Part shown: positions 40,450 through 50,793 of the stretch, piece by piece
How the letters are laid out: the number at the start of each line of letters is the position of its first letter
Numbering within the stretch: the stretch's first letter is position 1
From: Reinekea marinisedimentorum
GTDB lineage: Bacteria; Pseudomonadota; Gammaproteobacteria; Pseudomonadales; Natronospirillaceae
Reading direction: 5' to 3'
DNA: 64,000 nucleotides
Assembly (NCBI RefSeq): GCF_004341165.1
Contig: NZ_SLZR01000006.1
Location: 162,362-226,361, forward strand
Program-made: the position numbers and the translations under genes
The notes under the pieces: generated by a model
Told to the model about the DNA's origin: nothing
Seen by the model: the letters and a program-made list of their open reading frames with translations, nothing else
Database searches by the model: none

Positions 40450-41650
40450 TTCCTCGCTGGAAGAATGGCTTCGTTATATCGAAGCCATTCACCCTACAGA
40501 AATCGATCTTGGCCTCACCCGCCTGCAGAAAGTCGCCAACAGGCTGCTTTTAAATTCCGCTGATCCCTTTGTCTTCACTGTTGCCGGAACTAACGGTAAG
40601 GGTTCCACTACCGCAGCATTGAACGCCATGGCTTTAGCCGCCGGGAAGACGGTTGGCTGGTATACCTCACCACATTTGCTTCATTTTAATGAACGGGTGG
40701 TGATTAACGGCCAGCCGGCGACCGATTCTGAATTGGTCGCAGCTTTCTGTGCAGTTGAGTCTGCAAGGGTGGAGGTAACACTTTCCTATTTTGAATATAC
40801 AACTCTGGCAGCCTTCTATTTGTTCAGTCAGAAGAACCTGTCGGTTTGGGTCCTGGAAATAGGGTTGGGTGGCCGGCTCGATGCGGTCAATATTATTAAC
40901 CCGGATGTGGCCATCGTGACCACAATCGGTCTCGATCATCAGGCTTTTTTAGGCTCCGATCTCGATTCAATTGGTCGCGAAAAGGCAGGCATTTGTCGCT
41001 CTGGTAAGCCAGTTGTATTTGGCTCGTCAGATTTACCGGAATCCGTCAGTCAGGTCGCTGAGCAGCTGGGTGCCCCGGCCTATCACTTTGGGGCTGAGCA
41101 TGGCGTTCGTCAGGGCGAGCTCTACTGGCAGGGCGGTTGCTGCCCGTCAGTGGATGTTCGAATCCCTTTGGAGAACGCGGCGACTGCTGCACAGGCGTTT
41201 TCTTTGAGTCCGTTCCGTCTTGCTGAAGCGCAGGTTTGCCAGGTGCTATGTAATCTCAGGGTCACCGGTCGCTTCCAGCAGGCCAGTTACCGGCAGCACC
41301 CGGTCGTTATTGACGTTGGTCATAACCCTCTTGCGGGCCAATATATAGCTGCTAAGTTGGCCGGAAACCATTACCATCTGGTCCTTGGTATGCTTGCCGA
41401 TAAGGACGCCAAAGGCTTTGTCGAGGCGCTGCGGCCAATTACCAAGTCCGTCTCGGCGGTATCGCTGAATGTTCATCGAGGCATCTCGGCGCAGGCGCTG
41501 GCAGAAAAAATAGATCAGCCGAACGTGTGTTGCTTTGATTCAATGAGCGCTGCGCTGGCAGATTTGAATGAAAAATACCCCGGTGAAGCAATATTTATAG
41601 GTGGGTCATTTTTCACGGTGGCGGAAGCTTTACGTACTCTGGAGGGATAG
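40433..41650 (+). CDS. folC: Bifunctional folylpolyglutamate/dihydrofolate synthase
   Basis: 405 residues from the ATG at 40433. The ATP-binding loop is [19 protein letters not shown], and [14 protein letters not shown] and [11 protein letters not shown] are Mur-ligase family signatures specific to FolC. It adds glutamate to dihydropteroate and folate. It overlaps accD, and ends one base before the SPOR gene's TTG. Confidence 0.95.
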   Translation: MHLSVNSSLEEWLRYIEAIHPTEIDLGLTRLQKVANRLLLNSADPFVFTVAGTNGKGSTTAALNAMALAAGKTVGWYTSPHLLHFNERVVINGQPATDSELVAAFCAVESARVEVTLSYFEYTTLAAFYLFSQKNLSVWVLEIGLGGRLDAVNIINPDVAIVTTIGLDHQAFLGSDLDSIGREKAGICRSGKPVVFGSSDLPESVSQVAEQLGAPAYHFGAEHGVRQGELYWQGGCCPSVDVRIPLENAATAAQAFSLSPFRLAEAQVCQVLCNLRVTGRFQQASYRQHPVVIDVGHNPLAGQYIAAKLAGNHYHLVLGMLADKDAKGFVEALRPITKSVSAVSLNVHRGISAQALAEKIDQPNVCCFDSMSAALADLNEKYPGEAIFIGGSFFTVAEALRTLEG

Positions 41651-41651
41651 T

Positions 41652-42236
41652 TTGGAACGGAAACTTCAACAGCGGTTAGTGGGTATTCTGGTGCTGGCAG
41701 CCTTTGCGCTCCTGGTTGCGCCGGTTTTACTCGATGGTGAAGGTCGAATTCCGGAAAAAATTACCCACATCCCTCCTGAGCCTGTTCGCCCGGATCTTAG
41801 TCATATTCAAACTAAACCCATTGTTGCCGATGTTGCCAGCGGTGAGGCTGAACCTGTTGAACCTGAATTGCCGGTAGAGCAGAGTGCGCCGGAAGCTGAA
41901 ACGGCAGGCAGCAATAGGGTTGAGCCTGTTGTTGCTGCGGCAACGGTTACACCGCCTTCTGTGCAGCAGGCCGTCAGCTCATCGGTCGGAACTCAGCTTT
42001 GGAGTGTTCAGGTAGCCAGCTTTAAAGACAGCGCCAAAGCAGTCGCACTAAAGGACCGCTTGCGTTCAGAGGGCTTTAATACCTATGTGCGGGAAAAGCT
42101 CTTGTCTGACGATAGCCTGTTCACTCAGGTGTTTGTCGGGCCGGTCGAGACAAAGCAGGAGGCCGACAACCTGAAAGCGCAGGTCAAGGCGGGTGTTCAG
42201 TTGCAGGGCCTGGTGGTGCGTTTCAGGGATCGCTAA
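41652..42236 (+). CDS. SPOR-domain division protein (DedD-like)
   Basis: 194 residues from a TTG at 41652, chosen because GGAGGGA precedes it and because the preceding in-frame region is inside folC. Short cytoplasmic start (ERKLQQRLVG), membrane segment (about 9-27), a Pro/Glu/Val-rich periplasmic linker, and a C-terminal SPOR domain (LWSVQVASFKDSAKAVALKD, then RLRSEGFNTYVREKLL) that binds denuded septal peptidoglycan. The place between folC and cvpA is that of DedD in gammaproteobacteria. Confidence 0.88.
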   Translation: MERKLQQRLVGILVLAAFALLVAPVLLDGEGRIPEKITHIPPEPVRPDLSHIQTKPIVADVASGEAEPVEPELPVEQSAPEAETAGSNRVEPVVAAATVTPPSVQQAVSSSVGTQLWSVQVASFKDSAKAVALKDRLRSEGFNTYVREKLLSDDSLFTQVFVGPVETKQEADNLKAQVKAGVQLQGLVVRFRDR

Positions 42237-42268
42237 CCTGACCATAAGGTCGGGTACGGGTGCGAGCA

Positions 42269-42296
42269 TTCACAATTACGACAATCCTGTTAAAAT
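42269..42296 (+). promoter_or_regulatory. Candidate sigma-70 promoter of cvpA-purF
   Basis: TTCACA (42269-42274), 16 bases, TAAAAT (42291-42296), 28 bases before the cvpA ATG in an 87-base gap. No PurR-type operator could be picked out with confidence. Confidence 0.5.
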
Positions 42297-42323
42297 GCGC
42301 GCGTTCTTGCAATCGGGCTTCCC

Positions 42324-42815
42324 ATGACTGTTATCGACTGGATTATTGTTGCTGTCTTAATTGTCTCTTCATTGATCAGCATTAAGCGTGGTTTCGCCAA
42401 AGAAGCCATGTCTCTGGCTTCCTGGCTGATTGCCCTAATTGTTGCCCGCCTGTTCAGTGATAACCTTGCTTCACTGTTGACCAGTTGGCTGGCCAATGAG
42501 GCACACCGGTATACGGTGGCCTTTGTCATTCTATTCATCGCGACCCTGATAGTGGGATCGCTGATCAATCATTTGCTGGGTGAGTTCATAAAGATAACCG
42601 GCCTTTCAGGCACCGACCGGGCACTGGGAACCGTGTTTGGTTTGTTGAGAGGCATTGTTATCGTCGTTGCAATGCTGGCGCTGGGTCAGCTGTTTGCGCT
42701 GGATCAGTTCTGGCAGGACTCAACTTTAGTTCCGTATTTCGAACCCGTGATTCGTTGGGTTGGGGAAAATTTACATAAAGCGTCAGACGCAATTCTGTCG
42801 GTAGGTGGAGAATAA
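42324..42815 (+). CDS. cvpA: CvpA family membrane protein
   Basis: 163 residues with four predicted membrane segments and the family start ([20 protein letters not shown], then [10 protein letters not shown]). It is needed for colicin V production in E. coli, where it also sits directly before purF; its physiological role appears to be in envelope maintenance. The purF ATG comes four bases after its stop. Confidence 0.94.
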   Translation: MTVIDWIIVAVLIVSSLISIKRGFAKEAMSLASWLIALIVARLFSDNLASLLTSWLANEAHRYTVAFVILFIATLIVGSLINHLLGEFIKITGLSGTDRALGTVFGLLRGIVIVVAMLALGQLFALDQFWQDSTLVPYFEPVIRWVGENLHKASDAILSVGGE

Positions 42816-42819
42816 ATTT

Positions 42820-44337
42820 ATGTGTGGTGTGGTAGGTATCGTTGGTCAATCACCTGTCAATCAGTTGTTGTACGATGCATTAACCGTTTTGCAGCATCGG
42901 GGTCAGGATGCTGCGGGTATTGTTACCGAATCTGAGGGTAAATTTTACCTGCGCAAGAGTAACGGCTTGGTGAACGATGTTTTTCAGGCGCGCCATATGC
43001 AGTCGCTGGAAGGTAATATTGGTATCGGTCACGTTCGTTACCCTACGGCCGGTACCAGCAGTACCGCAGAAAGCCAGCCTTTTTATGTGAACTCGCCTTA
43101 CGGGATTGTACTCGCTCACAACGGTAACCTGACGAATTCAGCCGAGTTGAATACGGCCTTGTTTCAGGCGGATCTGCGTCATGTGAATACGACGTCAGAC
43201 TCTGAGGTATTGTTGAATGTATTCGCTCATGAGCTGCAGTTGCAGGGCAAGCTGAAGCCACTGCCGGAAGATATGTTTGCCGCAGTGCGCGGTGTGCACC
43301 GTCGTTGCCGCGGTGCTTATGCCGTGGTTGCTATGATCAGTGGTATGGGCATGTTGGCATTCCGTGACCCGAATGGTATTCGTCCGCTGGTGTATGGCAA
43401 GCGAGTCGCTGAAAACGGTAAAACCGAATACATGGTAGCGTCAGAGAGTGTTGCTCTGGATAGCATTGGTTTTGAGGTTATCGACGATGTTGCACCCGGT
43501 GAAGCGGTGTATGTTGACAGTGCCGGCGAACTGCACGTTCAGCAATGCGCAACTGAAACCCGAAAATCCCCCTGTATCTTTGAGTTTGTTTACTTTGCCC
43601 GCCCGGATTCGATCATCGATGGCATTTCCGTTTATAAAGCGCGCCTGCGTATGGGCGATGCGCTGGCTAAGCGAATTCAAAAAGAGCGACCGAACCACGA
43701 TATTGATGTGGTTATCCCCATTCCGGATACCAGCCGAACCTCAGCGCTGCAGCTGGCAAACCGCCTGGGTGTGAACTATCGCGAAGGCTTCATTAAAAAC
43801 CGCTATATTGGCCGTACCTTTATCATGCCGGGGCAGAAGCAGCGTAAAAAGTCTGTACGTCAAAAGCTCAATGCGATTGACCTGGAGTTTAAAGGTAAAA
43901 CCGTGTTGCTGGTCGATGACTCCATTGTGCGCGGCACCACCTGTAATGAAATTATTGAGATGGCCCGCGATGCCGGTGCCAAGAAGGTGTATTTCGCCTC
44001 GGCAGCCCCGGAAGTGAAGTACCCCAATGTATATGGTATTGATATGCCTGCGGCGAAAGAGCTCATTGCTCACGGCCGCACCAATCAGGAAATCTGTCAG
44101 GCCATCGGTGCAGACTGGTTGGTTTATCAGGAGCTGGATGACCTGATTAAGGCAACTCAAACTAAGAAATCGGACGTGCATGAATTTGATTGCTCGGTAT
44201 TTAACGGTTGTTACATTACCGGCGATATTGATCAGGCCTATCTGAATGCCCTGGAAGAAAAGCGCAGTGATTCCAAAAAGACGACAGGGCAGGTGCGAGA
44301 TTCCTCTCTGGTCGATATGCATAACGACGACGCCTGA
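42820..44337 (+). CDS. purF: Amidophosphoribosyltransferase
   Basis: 505 residues from the ATG at 42820, which places the catalytic cysteine at position 2 (MCGVVGIVG) as required for the N-terminal glutaminase. The C-terminal phosphoribosyltransferase domain has the PRPP loop [17 protein letters not shown]. It makes phosphoribosylamine, the first committed step of purine synthesis. This is the E. coli-type enzyme without propeptide. Confidence 0.97.
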   Translation: MCGVVGIVGQSPVNQLLYDALTVLQHRGQDAAGIVTESEGKFYLRKSNGLVNDVFQARHMQSLEGNIGIGHVRYPTAGTSSTAESQPFYVNSPYGIVLAHNGNLTNSAELNTALFQADLRHVNTTSDSEVLLNVFAHELQLQGKLKPLPEDMFAAVRGVHRRCRGAYAVVAMISGMGMLAFRDPNGIRPLVYGKRVAENGKTEYMVASESVALDSIGFEVIDDVAPGEAVYVDSAGELHVQQCATETRKSPCIFEFVYFARPDSIIDGISVYKARLRMGDALAKRIQKERPNHDIDVVIPIPDTSRTSALQLANRLGVNYREGFIKNRYIGRTFIMPGQKQRKKSVRQKLNAIDLEFKGKTVLLVDDSIVRGTTCNEIIEMARDAGAKKVYFASAAPEVKYPNVYGIDMPAAKELIAHGRTNQEICQAIGADWLVYQELDDLIKATQTKKSDVHEFDCSVFNGCYITGDIDQAYLNALEEKRSDSKKTTGQVRDSSLVDMHNDDA

Positions 44338-44362
44338 AGGCAGAAATTGATAGGAACTGAAA

Positions 44363-44569
44363 ATGAAAGTATATGAGTGTTGTGATCTGGTCCGGGAGCT
44401 GTATTCCCAAATTGGCAGCGGCGACCAGGGCTATGTGCCACAGGCAATAACCTGTGTTTTACGGGCACTGAACGACATTGCCAGCGATGCGTCATTACCG
44501 GTTGCAACCCGGGAAAAGGCTGCTTTTGCCGCGGCTAACCTGTTGATCTCTGACTTCGAGGACAAGTAA
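44363..44569 (+). CDS. UPF0253 (YaeP-like) family protein
   Basis: 68 residues. The pattern [20 protein letters not shown] and [19 protein letters not shown] matches the small YaeP/UPF0253 family closely. Function unknown. Its stop directly abuts the start of the following DUF4250 gene. Confidence 0.85.
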   Translation: MKVYECCDLVRELYSQIGSGDQGYVPQAITCVLRALNDIASDASLPVATREKAAFAAANLLISDFEDK

Positions 44570-44761
44570 ATGGACTTGTCTCGCTTTGAAAGCATGGACC
44601 CGGTGATGTTAATGAGCATTGTTAATCTGAAGCTCAGAAACGACTTTAATGGTGACCTTACCGAGCTTGCAAAGGCGTTTGATATTGACCGGGAAATACT
44701 CGAAACCAAGCTGCAGCAAGCCGGTTTCGACTTCCTTCCTGAAGTTGGCCAGTTCCGGTAA
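44570..44761 (+). CDS. DUF4250 domain protein
   Basis: 63 residues. DPVMLMSIVNLKLRNDFNG, then LTELAKAFDIDREILETKL and a final F-L-P-E-x-x-Q-F-R, fit the short DUF4250 family. Function unknown; the start is immediately after the YaeP-like stop, so the two are translationally coupled. Confidence 0.8.
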   Translation: MDLSRFESMDPVMLMSIVNLKLRNDFNGDLTELAKAFDIDREILETKLQQAGFDFLPEVGQFR

Positions 44762-45093
44762 CTGGTCATAATTACCTGCGATTAAATCATCAAGCCAGCG
44801 CTTCACGTTTTTTGCTAACATCGGCAAGCGTGAGAGCTGCTGGCTAATCTCAGCTCTTCATCGAACATAACAATTAACTCACGCCGAAGATCAACGAGCG
44901 GGGATCGATATGCGGGCAGCAGCACTACAGAGATTTTCCTGCTGTCGCTCATACTGGAAGCGAAATAATGTTGTCTATGCTTTCTGAAGTATAAGGCCCT
45001 CCACTCTGAGGATGGCCTTAAGGCATCCGGGTCATTTAAACTCAATCCGATTGAATTTAATTGATCCGTGAGTGTCTGATCAGGAATTAACAA
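44750..45093 (-). pseudogene. Probable decayed gene (frameshifted) between DUF4250 and moxR
   Basis: On the minus strand a reading frame from a TTG at 45093 runs for 92 codons to 44815. It looks protein-like (SEWRALYFRKHRQHYFASSM, then LLPAYRSPLVDLRRELIVMF) but stops early. In a second frame the text continues without stop as ISQQLSRLPMLAKNVKRWLD, then DLIAGNYDQLPEL. One frameshift near 44850 would join both into one protein whose end runs into the DUF4250 gene. I do not recognise the family. It could also be a chance pair of frames, so this call is weak. Confidence 0.35.
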
Positions 45094-45106
45094 ATAGGCT
45101 TACAGA

Positions 45107-46033
45107 ATGGCAAAAATTGAAGAGATATCCGAACAGCTGATTCAAATAACCGGTCGTGTGGTTGCCGGCAAGCCCGAACAAATCCGGTTGATTTGGGTAG
45201 CGCTACTCTGTAACGGGCATGTTTTGCTGGAAGATCTGCCCGGCGTCGGAAAGACCTCGCTGGCGCATGCCCTGGCGCGAATACTGGGGTTTGATTATCA
45301 ACGTGTGCAGTTCACTGCTGATTTATTGCCGTCCGATGTGATCGGTGCGCAAATTTACGACAGAGAGCAACAAAGCTTCCGTTTTCATCAGGGGCCGGTG
45401 TTTACGCAGCTGTTGTTGGCAGACGAACTCAACCGCGCCACGCCCAAAGCGCAATCGGCGCTGCTTGAAGCGATGGAAGAGCGCCAGGTTTCAGTCGACG
45501 GAAAATCACTGGCCTTGCCGGCACCTTTCTTTGTTATTGCTACGCAGAATCCGCAGGCGCTGTCTGGAACCTACCCGTTACCGGAATCGCAACTCGACCG
45601 TTTCTTTATTCGTCTGAGTCTTGGTTACCCGGATGCCGAGGTTGAGAAAAAACTGCTCAGGGGCGAAGTAGGGCGCCAGAAGCTCACAGATATCAAGCCG
45701 TTAGTCGACCCTAAATACTGGGCAGACATGCAGACGCTGGTCGCAAAAGTGCAAATGACAGAGCCTGTTCTCGATTACATCATGCGACTGGTGCAGAAAA
45801 CGCGTGATCCTGAACTTTGCAGCATGGGGCTTTCCCCTCGCGGGTCACAAGCGCTGGCATTGGCTGCCAAAGCCTATGCGCTGACATTCGGGCGAAAATA
45901 TGTATTACCAGATGATGTTCAGGCTGTGTTTTCTGCGGTCGCCAGTCATCGTTTAAAACCGGTTCGTTCGCTCAGCGTCGAATCTTTGGTCGGGCAGATC
46001 CTTGAAACAGTTGATGTCGTAGAGGCGGTCTGA
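45107..46033 (+). CDS. MoxR family AAA+ ATPase
   Basis: 308 residues with Walker A LEDLPGVGKTSLA (about 41-53), Walker B QLLLADELNRA, sensor 1 (FFVIATQNP) and the SPRGSQALALAAKA sensor 2 region. MoxR ATPases act as chaperones for partner proteins; the partners here are the DUF58 and transglutaminase genes that follow, the usual MoxR module. It begins a three-gene operon. Confidence 0.94.
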   Translation: MAKIEEISEQLIQITGRVVAGKPEQIRLIWVALLCNGHVLLEDLPGVGKTSLAHALARILGFDYQRVQFTADLLPSDVIGAQIYDREQQSFRFHQGPVFTQLLLADELNRATPKAQSALLEAMEERQVSVDGKSLALPAPFFVIATQNPQALSGTYPLPESQLDRFFIRLSLGYPDAEVEKKLLRGEVGRQKLTDIKPLVDPKYWADMQTLVAKVQMTEPVLDYIMRLVQKTRDPELCSMGLSPRGSQALALAAKAYALTFGRKYVLPDDVQAVFSAVASHRLKPVRSLSVESLVGQILETVDVVEAV

Positions 46034-46035
46034 TC

Positions 46036-47004
46036 ATGTTCCAACTGCAGCGGGACCGGCTGCAACAACGAATTTCCGGTTGGCTGGAAAAAAGACTGCC
46101 CCTGCAGGCTTCCATTAAGCTCGACAGAAACCGGATCTTCATCGTGCCCACCTGGCAGGGCATGCTGCTGCTGGTGGTCGCGATCATGATTCTGTTGCTG
46201 GCCATCAATTTTGAGAGTGCCCTGAACTATGCAGTCGCGTTCTGGCTGATGTCGATGCTTTGGGTGGCTGTGCACCTGACCTACCGTAATCTCAGCGGGC
46301 TGACTATTGCTGCGGTGTCCGGTAGCCTGGTCGAGGTCGGGGGTACAGCAGAGGTCACTCTCAGGTTCAGTTCACAGAATAAACGCAATCGTGGTGTGTT
46401 TGAGGTCATCGGCAAACCCTGGGGTGTGGTATTTGTCCCCATGCACGGAGCGGATGCGGTGGTAAAACTTTGCCTCAAGGCGAGTGAGCGTGGTCCGGTT
46501 GTGCCAGCCAGATTCCGGGTAGAGAACCGCCACCCGTTTGGTCTTGTTATGGCCTGGTCGCATGTTCATATCGATGTGGCTGCCTGGGCATTTCCGGAGG
46601 CTCAGCCTTTTGCCCGCAAGGCGTTCGGTGAAGGCCAGGATCTTGCCGAGGATGCACCGGATGATCATTTCTATTCAGCCGGCAGTGAAGATTTTCACAG
46701 CCTGCGGTCTTACGCTCAGGGAGATGCGATACAGCGATTGCACTGGCCGTCTTTTTCCCGTGATCAGTTAGTGGTGAAGCACTTTACAGACTATCAGTCG
46801 GCGGATGAGTCTATTCAGTGGCAGCAGTTTGCCGGCCTTGGTGATGAAGAAAGGCTTGCAGCAATCCGCTACTACGCGGAAGCCTTCTTCAAGGCTGATC
46901 TGCCGTATTCATTGAGCATGCCGGGTGTCGAACTCGCTACCGCCAAAGGTGCGGAGCAAATTACCCGGGTGCGGCGGGCCTTGGCGGAGTATGGTTATGT
47001 CTGA
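46036..47004 (+). CDS. DUF58 domain membrane protein
   Basis: 322 residues, two bases after moxR. Two membrane segments (about 36-75), a beta-rich middle domain, then the DUF58 core signature (DFHSLRSYAQGDAIQRLHW, then PSFSRDQLVVKHF). It is the middle partner of the MoxR-DUF58-transglutaminase module. Its 3' end overlaps the transglutaminase start by eight bases. Confidence 0.92.
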   Translation: MFQLQRDRLQQRISGWLEKRLPLQASIKLDRNRIFIVPTWQGMLLLVVAIMILLLAINFESALNYAVAFWLMSMLWVAVHLTYRNLSGLTIAAVSGSLVEVGGTAEVTLRFSSQNKRNRGVFEVIGKPWGVVFVPMHGADAVVKLCLKASERGPVVPARFRVENRHPFGLVMAWSHVHIDVAAWAFPEAQPFARKAFGEGQDLAEDAPDDHFYSAGSEDFHSLRSYAQGDAIQRLHWPSFSRDQLVVKHFTDYQSADESIQWQQFAGLGDEERLAAIRYYAEAFFKADLPYSLSMPGVELATAKGAEQITRVRRALAEYGYV

Positions 47005-48991
47005 TCAGTATTTGCCACCGGCCAAAAGAGTACTGCACCAGCGGGCGTTTAAGGCGTTAATGGTGACCCAGCTGATGACCGTGCTGGCTTTTCTATCCTA
47101 TCTGCCGCAATGGCTGTTGCTGGCTTTCTGTTTGGTGGCCTTCTGGCGCTGGCGGGTGATGCATGGTCAGTTTACCGCTCCGCCCAGAACACTCGTCATT
47201 CTATCGATGATTCTGGGTATCGTGGGGATTCTTGTTTCCGGTTTCACCCGCTATACGCTGGATGCTGCTGTGGCCTTCTGTATGCTCGGTTATTTGCTGA
47301 AGTCACTGGAGGTTTTACGCCGGCGTGACGGTGTTGTTCAGGTGTATCTGGGCTATTTCCTGACGGGGGTCTACCTGTTGTATCGGTTCGACCCACTAGG
47401 TGCGCTGGTCGCAATAGTGCTGTTGTTTTTAAACACCCTGGCCCTGGCGGCGGTAACCTCAGATGCCAGCTATCGCCTGAGTTATGGCATCCGGCAAACA
47501 TCGCTGTTGCTGCTGGGTGCGGTTCCGGTCATGGTTGCCGGTTACCTCTTCTTTCCGCGGTTGCCGCCCTTGTGGGTGATTCCAAACGATCAGCGTGGCG
47601 CCGTAACCGGCATGAGTGATGAGTTGATTCCCGGCTCGGTTGCAAGCCTGGCGCAATCATCTGATCCGGCGTTTCGTGTGGCTTTTGACGGTGAGTTGCC
47701 GCCAAGGGATCAATGGTACTGGCGTGGCAATACGCTTTCGCAATTTGATGGCCGGGTTTGGCGGGCAAGCTACTCTGAGCGCAACCGATTCAGTTGGCCC
47801 AGAAACTCAAATCTGCCGGAGCCGGCTGCCAACCTCTATGAATACAGCATTATTCTGCCGAAAACCGGTCGCAAGTGGCTGTACTTTCTGGATTGGCCAG
47901 TGTCTGCAAATGCAGAGAATGCTGTCGTCCTGCCGGATGCACGGCTGGCCAGCATCGCCAATATAAATGCCAATATTCAGTACAGTGCAGTTTCTGCTGC
48001 TGCCGTTCAATGGTCGGCTCAGGATCGTTTTATCGCAGAGAGTCTCAGGCTGCCGGCAGCAGGTAATGAAGAGCTGAGGCGCTGGGCGCTCGATCTGCGT
48101 GCGTCTGTTACCAATGATACTGAATATGTGCAGTATCTGGCTGATTACATTCGTTCGCAGGATTTCTACTACACCTTGCGACCGCCGCTGTATGACGGAG
48201 CAGATGCCATGGCAAATTTCTGGTTGGGTGGGCAGCGTGGTTTTTGTGAACATTACGCCAGCGCGGTCACCTTTATCTTACGGTCTGCGGGTATTCCGGC
48301 ACGGATGGTCGGTGGCTACCTGGGCGGCGTTTACAATGAGCGCGGAAATTATATTCAGGTGCGGCAGATGGAGGCGCATGTCTGGGTTGAGGTATGGCTG
48401 AACAACCGTTGGCAGCGCTTTGATCCGACCGCTGCTGTAGCACCAGACCGCATAGAATTGAATTTGGACGCCTTATTAACAGGTACATCCTCCAGTGAGT
48501 TGCCGGTATTCAGTCGGGTGCAACGCCTGCCGTTGTTAAGCAGCCTGACTATGTACTGGGATTCCATCACCTATCAATGGCAGGTGACGGTATTGAATTA
48601 CAACAATGAAACTGGTGTTGGTTGGTTTGAGGCCAGTTTCGGTGAATTCAGCCCGTTAAAAGTGGTGCTGTTTGTTTTGGCAATCATGAGTCTCATGGGG
48701 CTCATCGTTGGCGTATTGACTGGGGTAATCGTCCTGCCAAAACGTAAGCCAGAGCCCTACGCCAGTATCAGCAAAATCGAAAAGCATTTTGGTCAGCGTC
48801 TTCAGGGAGAGACGATCAGCCAATATTTTGTGCGTTTGTCTGCAAAAAACAGTCAGCCCAGCCTGTTTACTGCCATTAGCCAGGAGATAGAGAAGCAACT
48901 TTATTCGGGGCAGGATATAATGCCCGCAAGTCGAATACGGATGTTGACCAAAGAATTAGTTAAGGAGAAAAAGCGAAAGAGTACCGTTTAG
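46997..48991 (+). CDS. Transglutaminase-like membrane protein (TgpA type)
   Basis: 664 residues from the ATG at 46997; GGCGGAG sits about seven bases upstream, which favours it over the ATG at 46991. Five or more N-terminal membrane segments are followed by a DUF3488 region and a periplasmic transglutaminase-like domain with catalytic C417 (GFCEHYASAV), H461 (EAHVWVEVW) and D476 (FDPTAAV), then a last membrane segment and cytoplasmic tail. Pseudomonas TgpA is a related protein, essential there. Likely role in envelope protein or peptide cross-linking or processing. Confidence 0.92.
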   Translation: MSDQYLPPAKRVLHQRAFKALMVTQLMTVLAFLSYLPQWLLLAFCLVAFWRWRVMHGQFTAPPRTLVILSMILGIVGILVSGFTRYTLDAAVAFCMLGYLLKSLEVLRRRDGVVQVYLGYFLTGVYLLYRFDPLGALVAIVLLFLNTLALAAVTSDASYRLSYGIRQTSLLLLGAVPVMVAGYLFFPRLPPLWVIPNDQRGAVTGMSDELIPGSVASLAQSSDPAFRVAFDGELPPRDQWYWRGNTLSQFDGRVWRASYSERNRFSWPRNSNLPEPAANLYEYSIILPKTGRKWLYFLDWPVSANAENAVVLPDARLASIANINANIQYSAVSAAAVQWSAQDRFIAESLRLPAAGNEELRRWALDLRASVTNDTEYVQYLADYIRSQDFYYTLRPPLYDGADAMANFWLGGQRGFCEHYASAVTFILRSAGIPARMVGGYLGGVYNERGNYIQVRQMEAHVWVEVWLNNRWQRFDPTAAVAPDRIELNLDALLTGTSSSELPVFSRVQRLPLLSSLTMYWDSITYQWQVTVLNYNNETGVGWFEASFGEFSPLKVVLFVLAIMSLMGLIVGVLTGVIVLPKRKPEPYASISKIEKHFGQRLQGETISQYFVRLSAKNSQPSLFTAISQEIEKQLYSGQDIMPASRIRMLTKELVKEKKRKSTV

Positions 48992-49093
48992 CTTTTTCTG
49001 AACCAGAAGTATCGATTGTCGTTCGTTCTGCAGTTGGCCTACCTGATCTGGACGAAAGTTTTCGATTGTCGATTATTCAGGAGTCAGGTATTC

Positions 49094-50704
49094 ATGCAGG
49101 AAAAACAATCACAACTGGAAGATCTCAGACAGTTCTTCGGGCGTCGTGTATATCAACAGGCACGCAGCCTGGTGAACAGTTGGGGCGCATTGCAGGACGT
49201 TCACTGGAATGAAGTCTGGTACCGCGAATTCAGCACCAGCGTAGAAAAGCTGACTCGTCTGGCTAAGCGCTACAATCTCACCTCATTGCTGCATGCCGCT
49301 GAAAAACTGACAGCGTTGCTGCAAACCGCCAATATTCATAATGCTCCGAACTCAGCCTTGCTCGAACAGATGAATGAGGCGGTTAATCAGGTTGCCGAGG
49401 CCTGCTCACGGGTGAATGATGATGTACCGGTACAGAGCATTTCATCCGGCCGAAAACCGGTTTATCTCTGTTTTAGAAATCAAGAACTGGCTGAATCCGT
49501 TTGCAGTACCCTCGCGCACTTCGGCATACCGGGCTACGTGTATACCGAGACCGACTTGCTTGAGCAGTCCATTTTGCACCGCATGCCGGCAGCGATGGTC
49601 ATCGATGTCGCCTGCAGTGATGACAATCTGCAATGGATTGCTCATATTCAACAGCATTTCAGCGAGAAAATCCCGGTTGTTTTTTACTCAATGCAAGAGC
49701 CGACAATCGAATCCCGGCTATCGGCGGTGCGTTGCAATGGCATTGCATTTCTTACCGGTAAGTTAGATTCCGGCGAGTTGACAGAGCGACTGGTGAGTAT
49801 CTATTCAATGCAGAGCGATCGGCCATTCCGTGTGCTGGTGGTCGATGATTCGCAATCGCAAGCTGCAGCGGCAGAAAAGGCCCTGAATTATGCCGGTATA
49901 TTCACCCGCAATGTGACTGACCCGATGGCTATGCTCAATGCCTTGGATTCTTTTAATCCCGATGCTGTGCTAATGGATATGTACATGCCGGGCTGCACCG
50001 GGCCCGAGCTGGCTCAGATTATCAGACAGCAGCCGAAATACGATGCAGTGCCGATTATCTACTTGTCTGCAGAGTCTGATATCAAAAAACAACTGCAGGC
50101 CGTCAGCCTGGGGGGTGATGATTTTATAACCAAGCCCTTTGATAAGGGGGTACTGATCACCACAGTGCTGAACCGTTGCCGTCGATACCGGAACCTAAAG
50201 CATCAATTGAAGCGAGACAGCCTGACAAAATTACTGAACCATAAAAATATTCTGCAGGAATTGGAGCTTAGCGTTGAAGCGGCAGCGGCTAATAATCAGT
50301 CTCTGTGTTTTGCGATGATCGATATCGATCACTTCAAAAAGGTTAATGATGCCTACGGTCACTCAATGGGGGACCGGGTCATCGCAGCGCTCTCGTTGTA
50401 TTTGCGTCAGCGCTTTCGTGTGACAGACAGCATTGGTCGCTATGGTGGTGAGGAGTTTGCCGTTGTTCTGCCTGCTACCCGGCCGGAAGTGGCTGAAGCG
50501 CTGCTGAATGATGTCCGTGAAGATTTTTCCAAACTGGTTCATCAGCTGGATGGTGAAGAAGTGGGTGTGACCTTCAGTTGCGGAATTGCCTGCTGCACCG
50601 AACAAGAAGATGCGATCAGCCTCTCGCAACGGGCAGATAAAGCCTTATACCGGGCGAAGGCAAATGGTCGCAACTGTGTTGAGTTGGCAGAGATCCAGAG
50701 TTAG
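49094..50704 (+). CDS. Response regulator with GGDEF domain (diguanylate cyclase)
   Basis: 536 residues from the ATG at 49094. The N-terminal 105 residues are helical and Hpt-like. Residues about 120-235 form a degenerate receiver, and about 245-365 an intact receiver (RVLVVDDSQSQ; phospho-acceptor in DAVLMDMYMP; lysine in ITKPFDKG). The C-terminal GGDEF domain has an intact GGEEF motif near 451-455 and should make cyclic di-GMP. No cognate histidine kinase is adjacent. Together with the HD-GYP gene it gives the window opposing c-di-GMP enzymes. Confidence 0.9.
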   Translation: MQEKQSQLEDLRQFFGRRVYQQARSLVNSWGALQDVHWNEVWYREFSTSVEKLTRLAKRYNLTSLLHAAEKLTALLQTANIHNAPNSALLEQMNEAVNQVAEACSRVNDDVPVQSISSGRKPVYLCFRNQELAESVCSTLAHFGIPGYVYTETDLLEQSILHRMPAAMVIDVACSDDNLQWIAHIQQHFSEKIPVVFYSMQEPTIESRLSAVRCNGIAFLTGKLDSGELTERLVSIYSMQSDRPFRVLVVDDSQSQAAAAEKALNYAGIFTRNVTDPMAMLNALDSFNPDAVLMDMYMPGCTGPELAQIIRQQPKYDAVPIIYLSAESDIKKQLQAVSLGGDDFITKPFDKGVLITTVLNRCRRYRNLKHQLKRDSLTKLLNHKNILQELELSVEAAAANNQSLCFAMIDIDHFKKVNDAYGHSMGDRVIAALSLYLRQRFRVTDSIGRYGGEEFAVVLPATRPEVAEALLNDVREDFSKLVHQLDGEEVGVTFSCGIACCTEQEDAISLSQRADKALYRAKANGRNCVELAEIQS

Positions 50705-50793
50705 CAGTCGCTGTTTAAACACCTCATAGTTTTTCCCTGCTCTCATGGCTATAATCCGCGCACTTTGAAAATTTGAATGAGAGAGCGGCTCTA

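Noticed and set aside
44609..44827. 72-codon minus-strand frame as an intact gene
   Set aside because: Most of it is antisense to the coupled DUF4250 gene; only its first part fits the decayed-gene idea.
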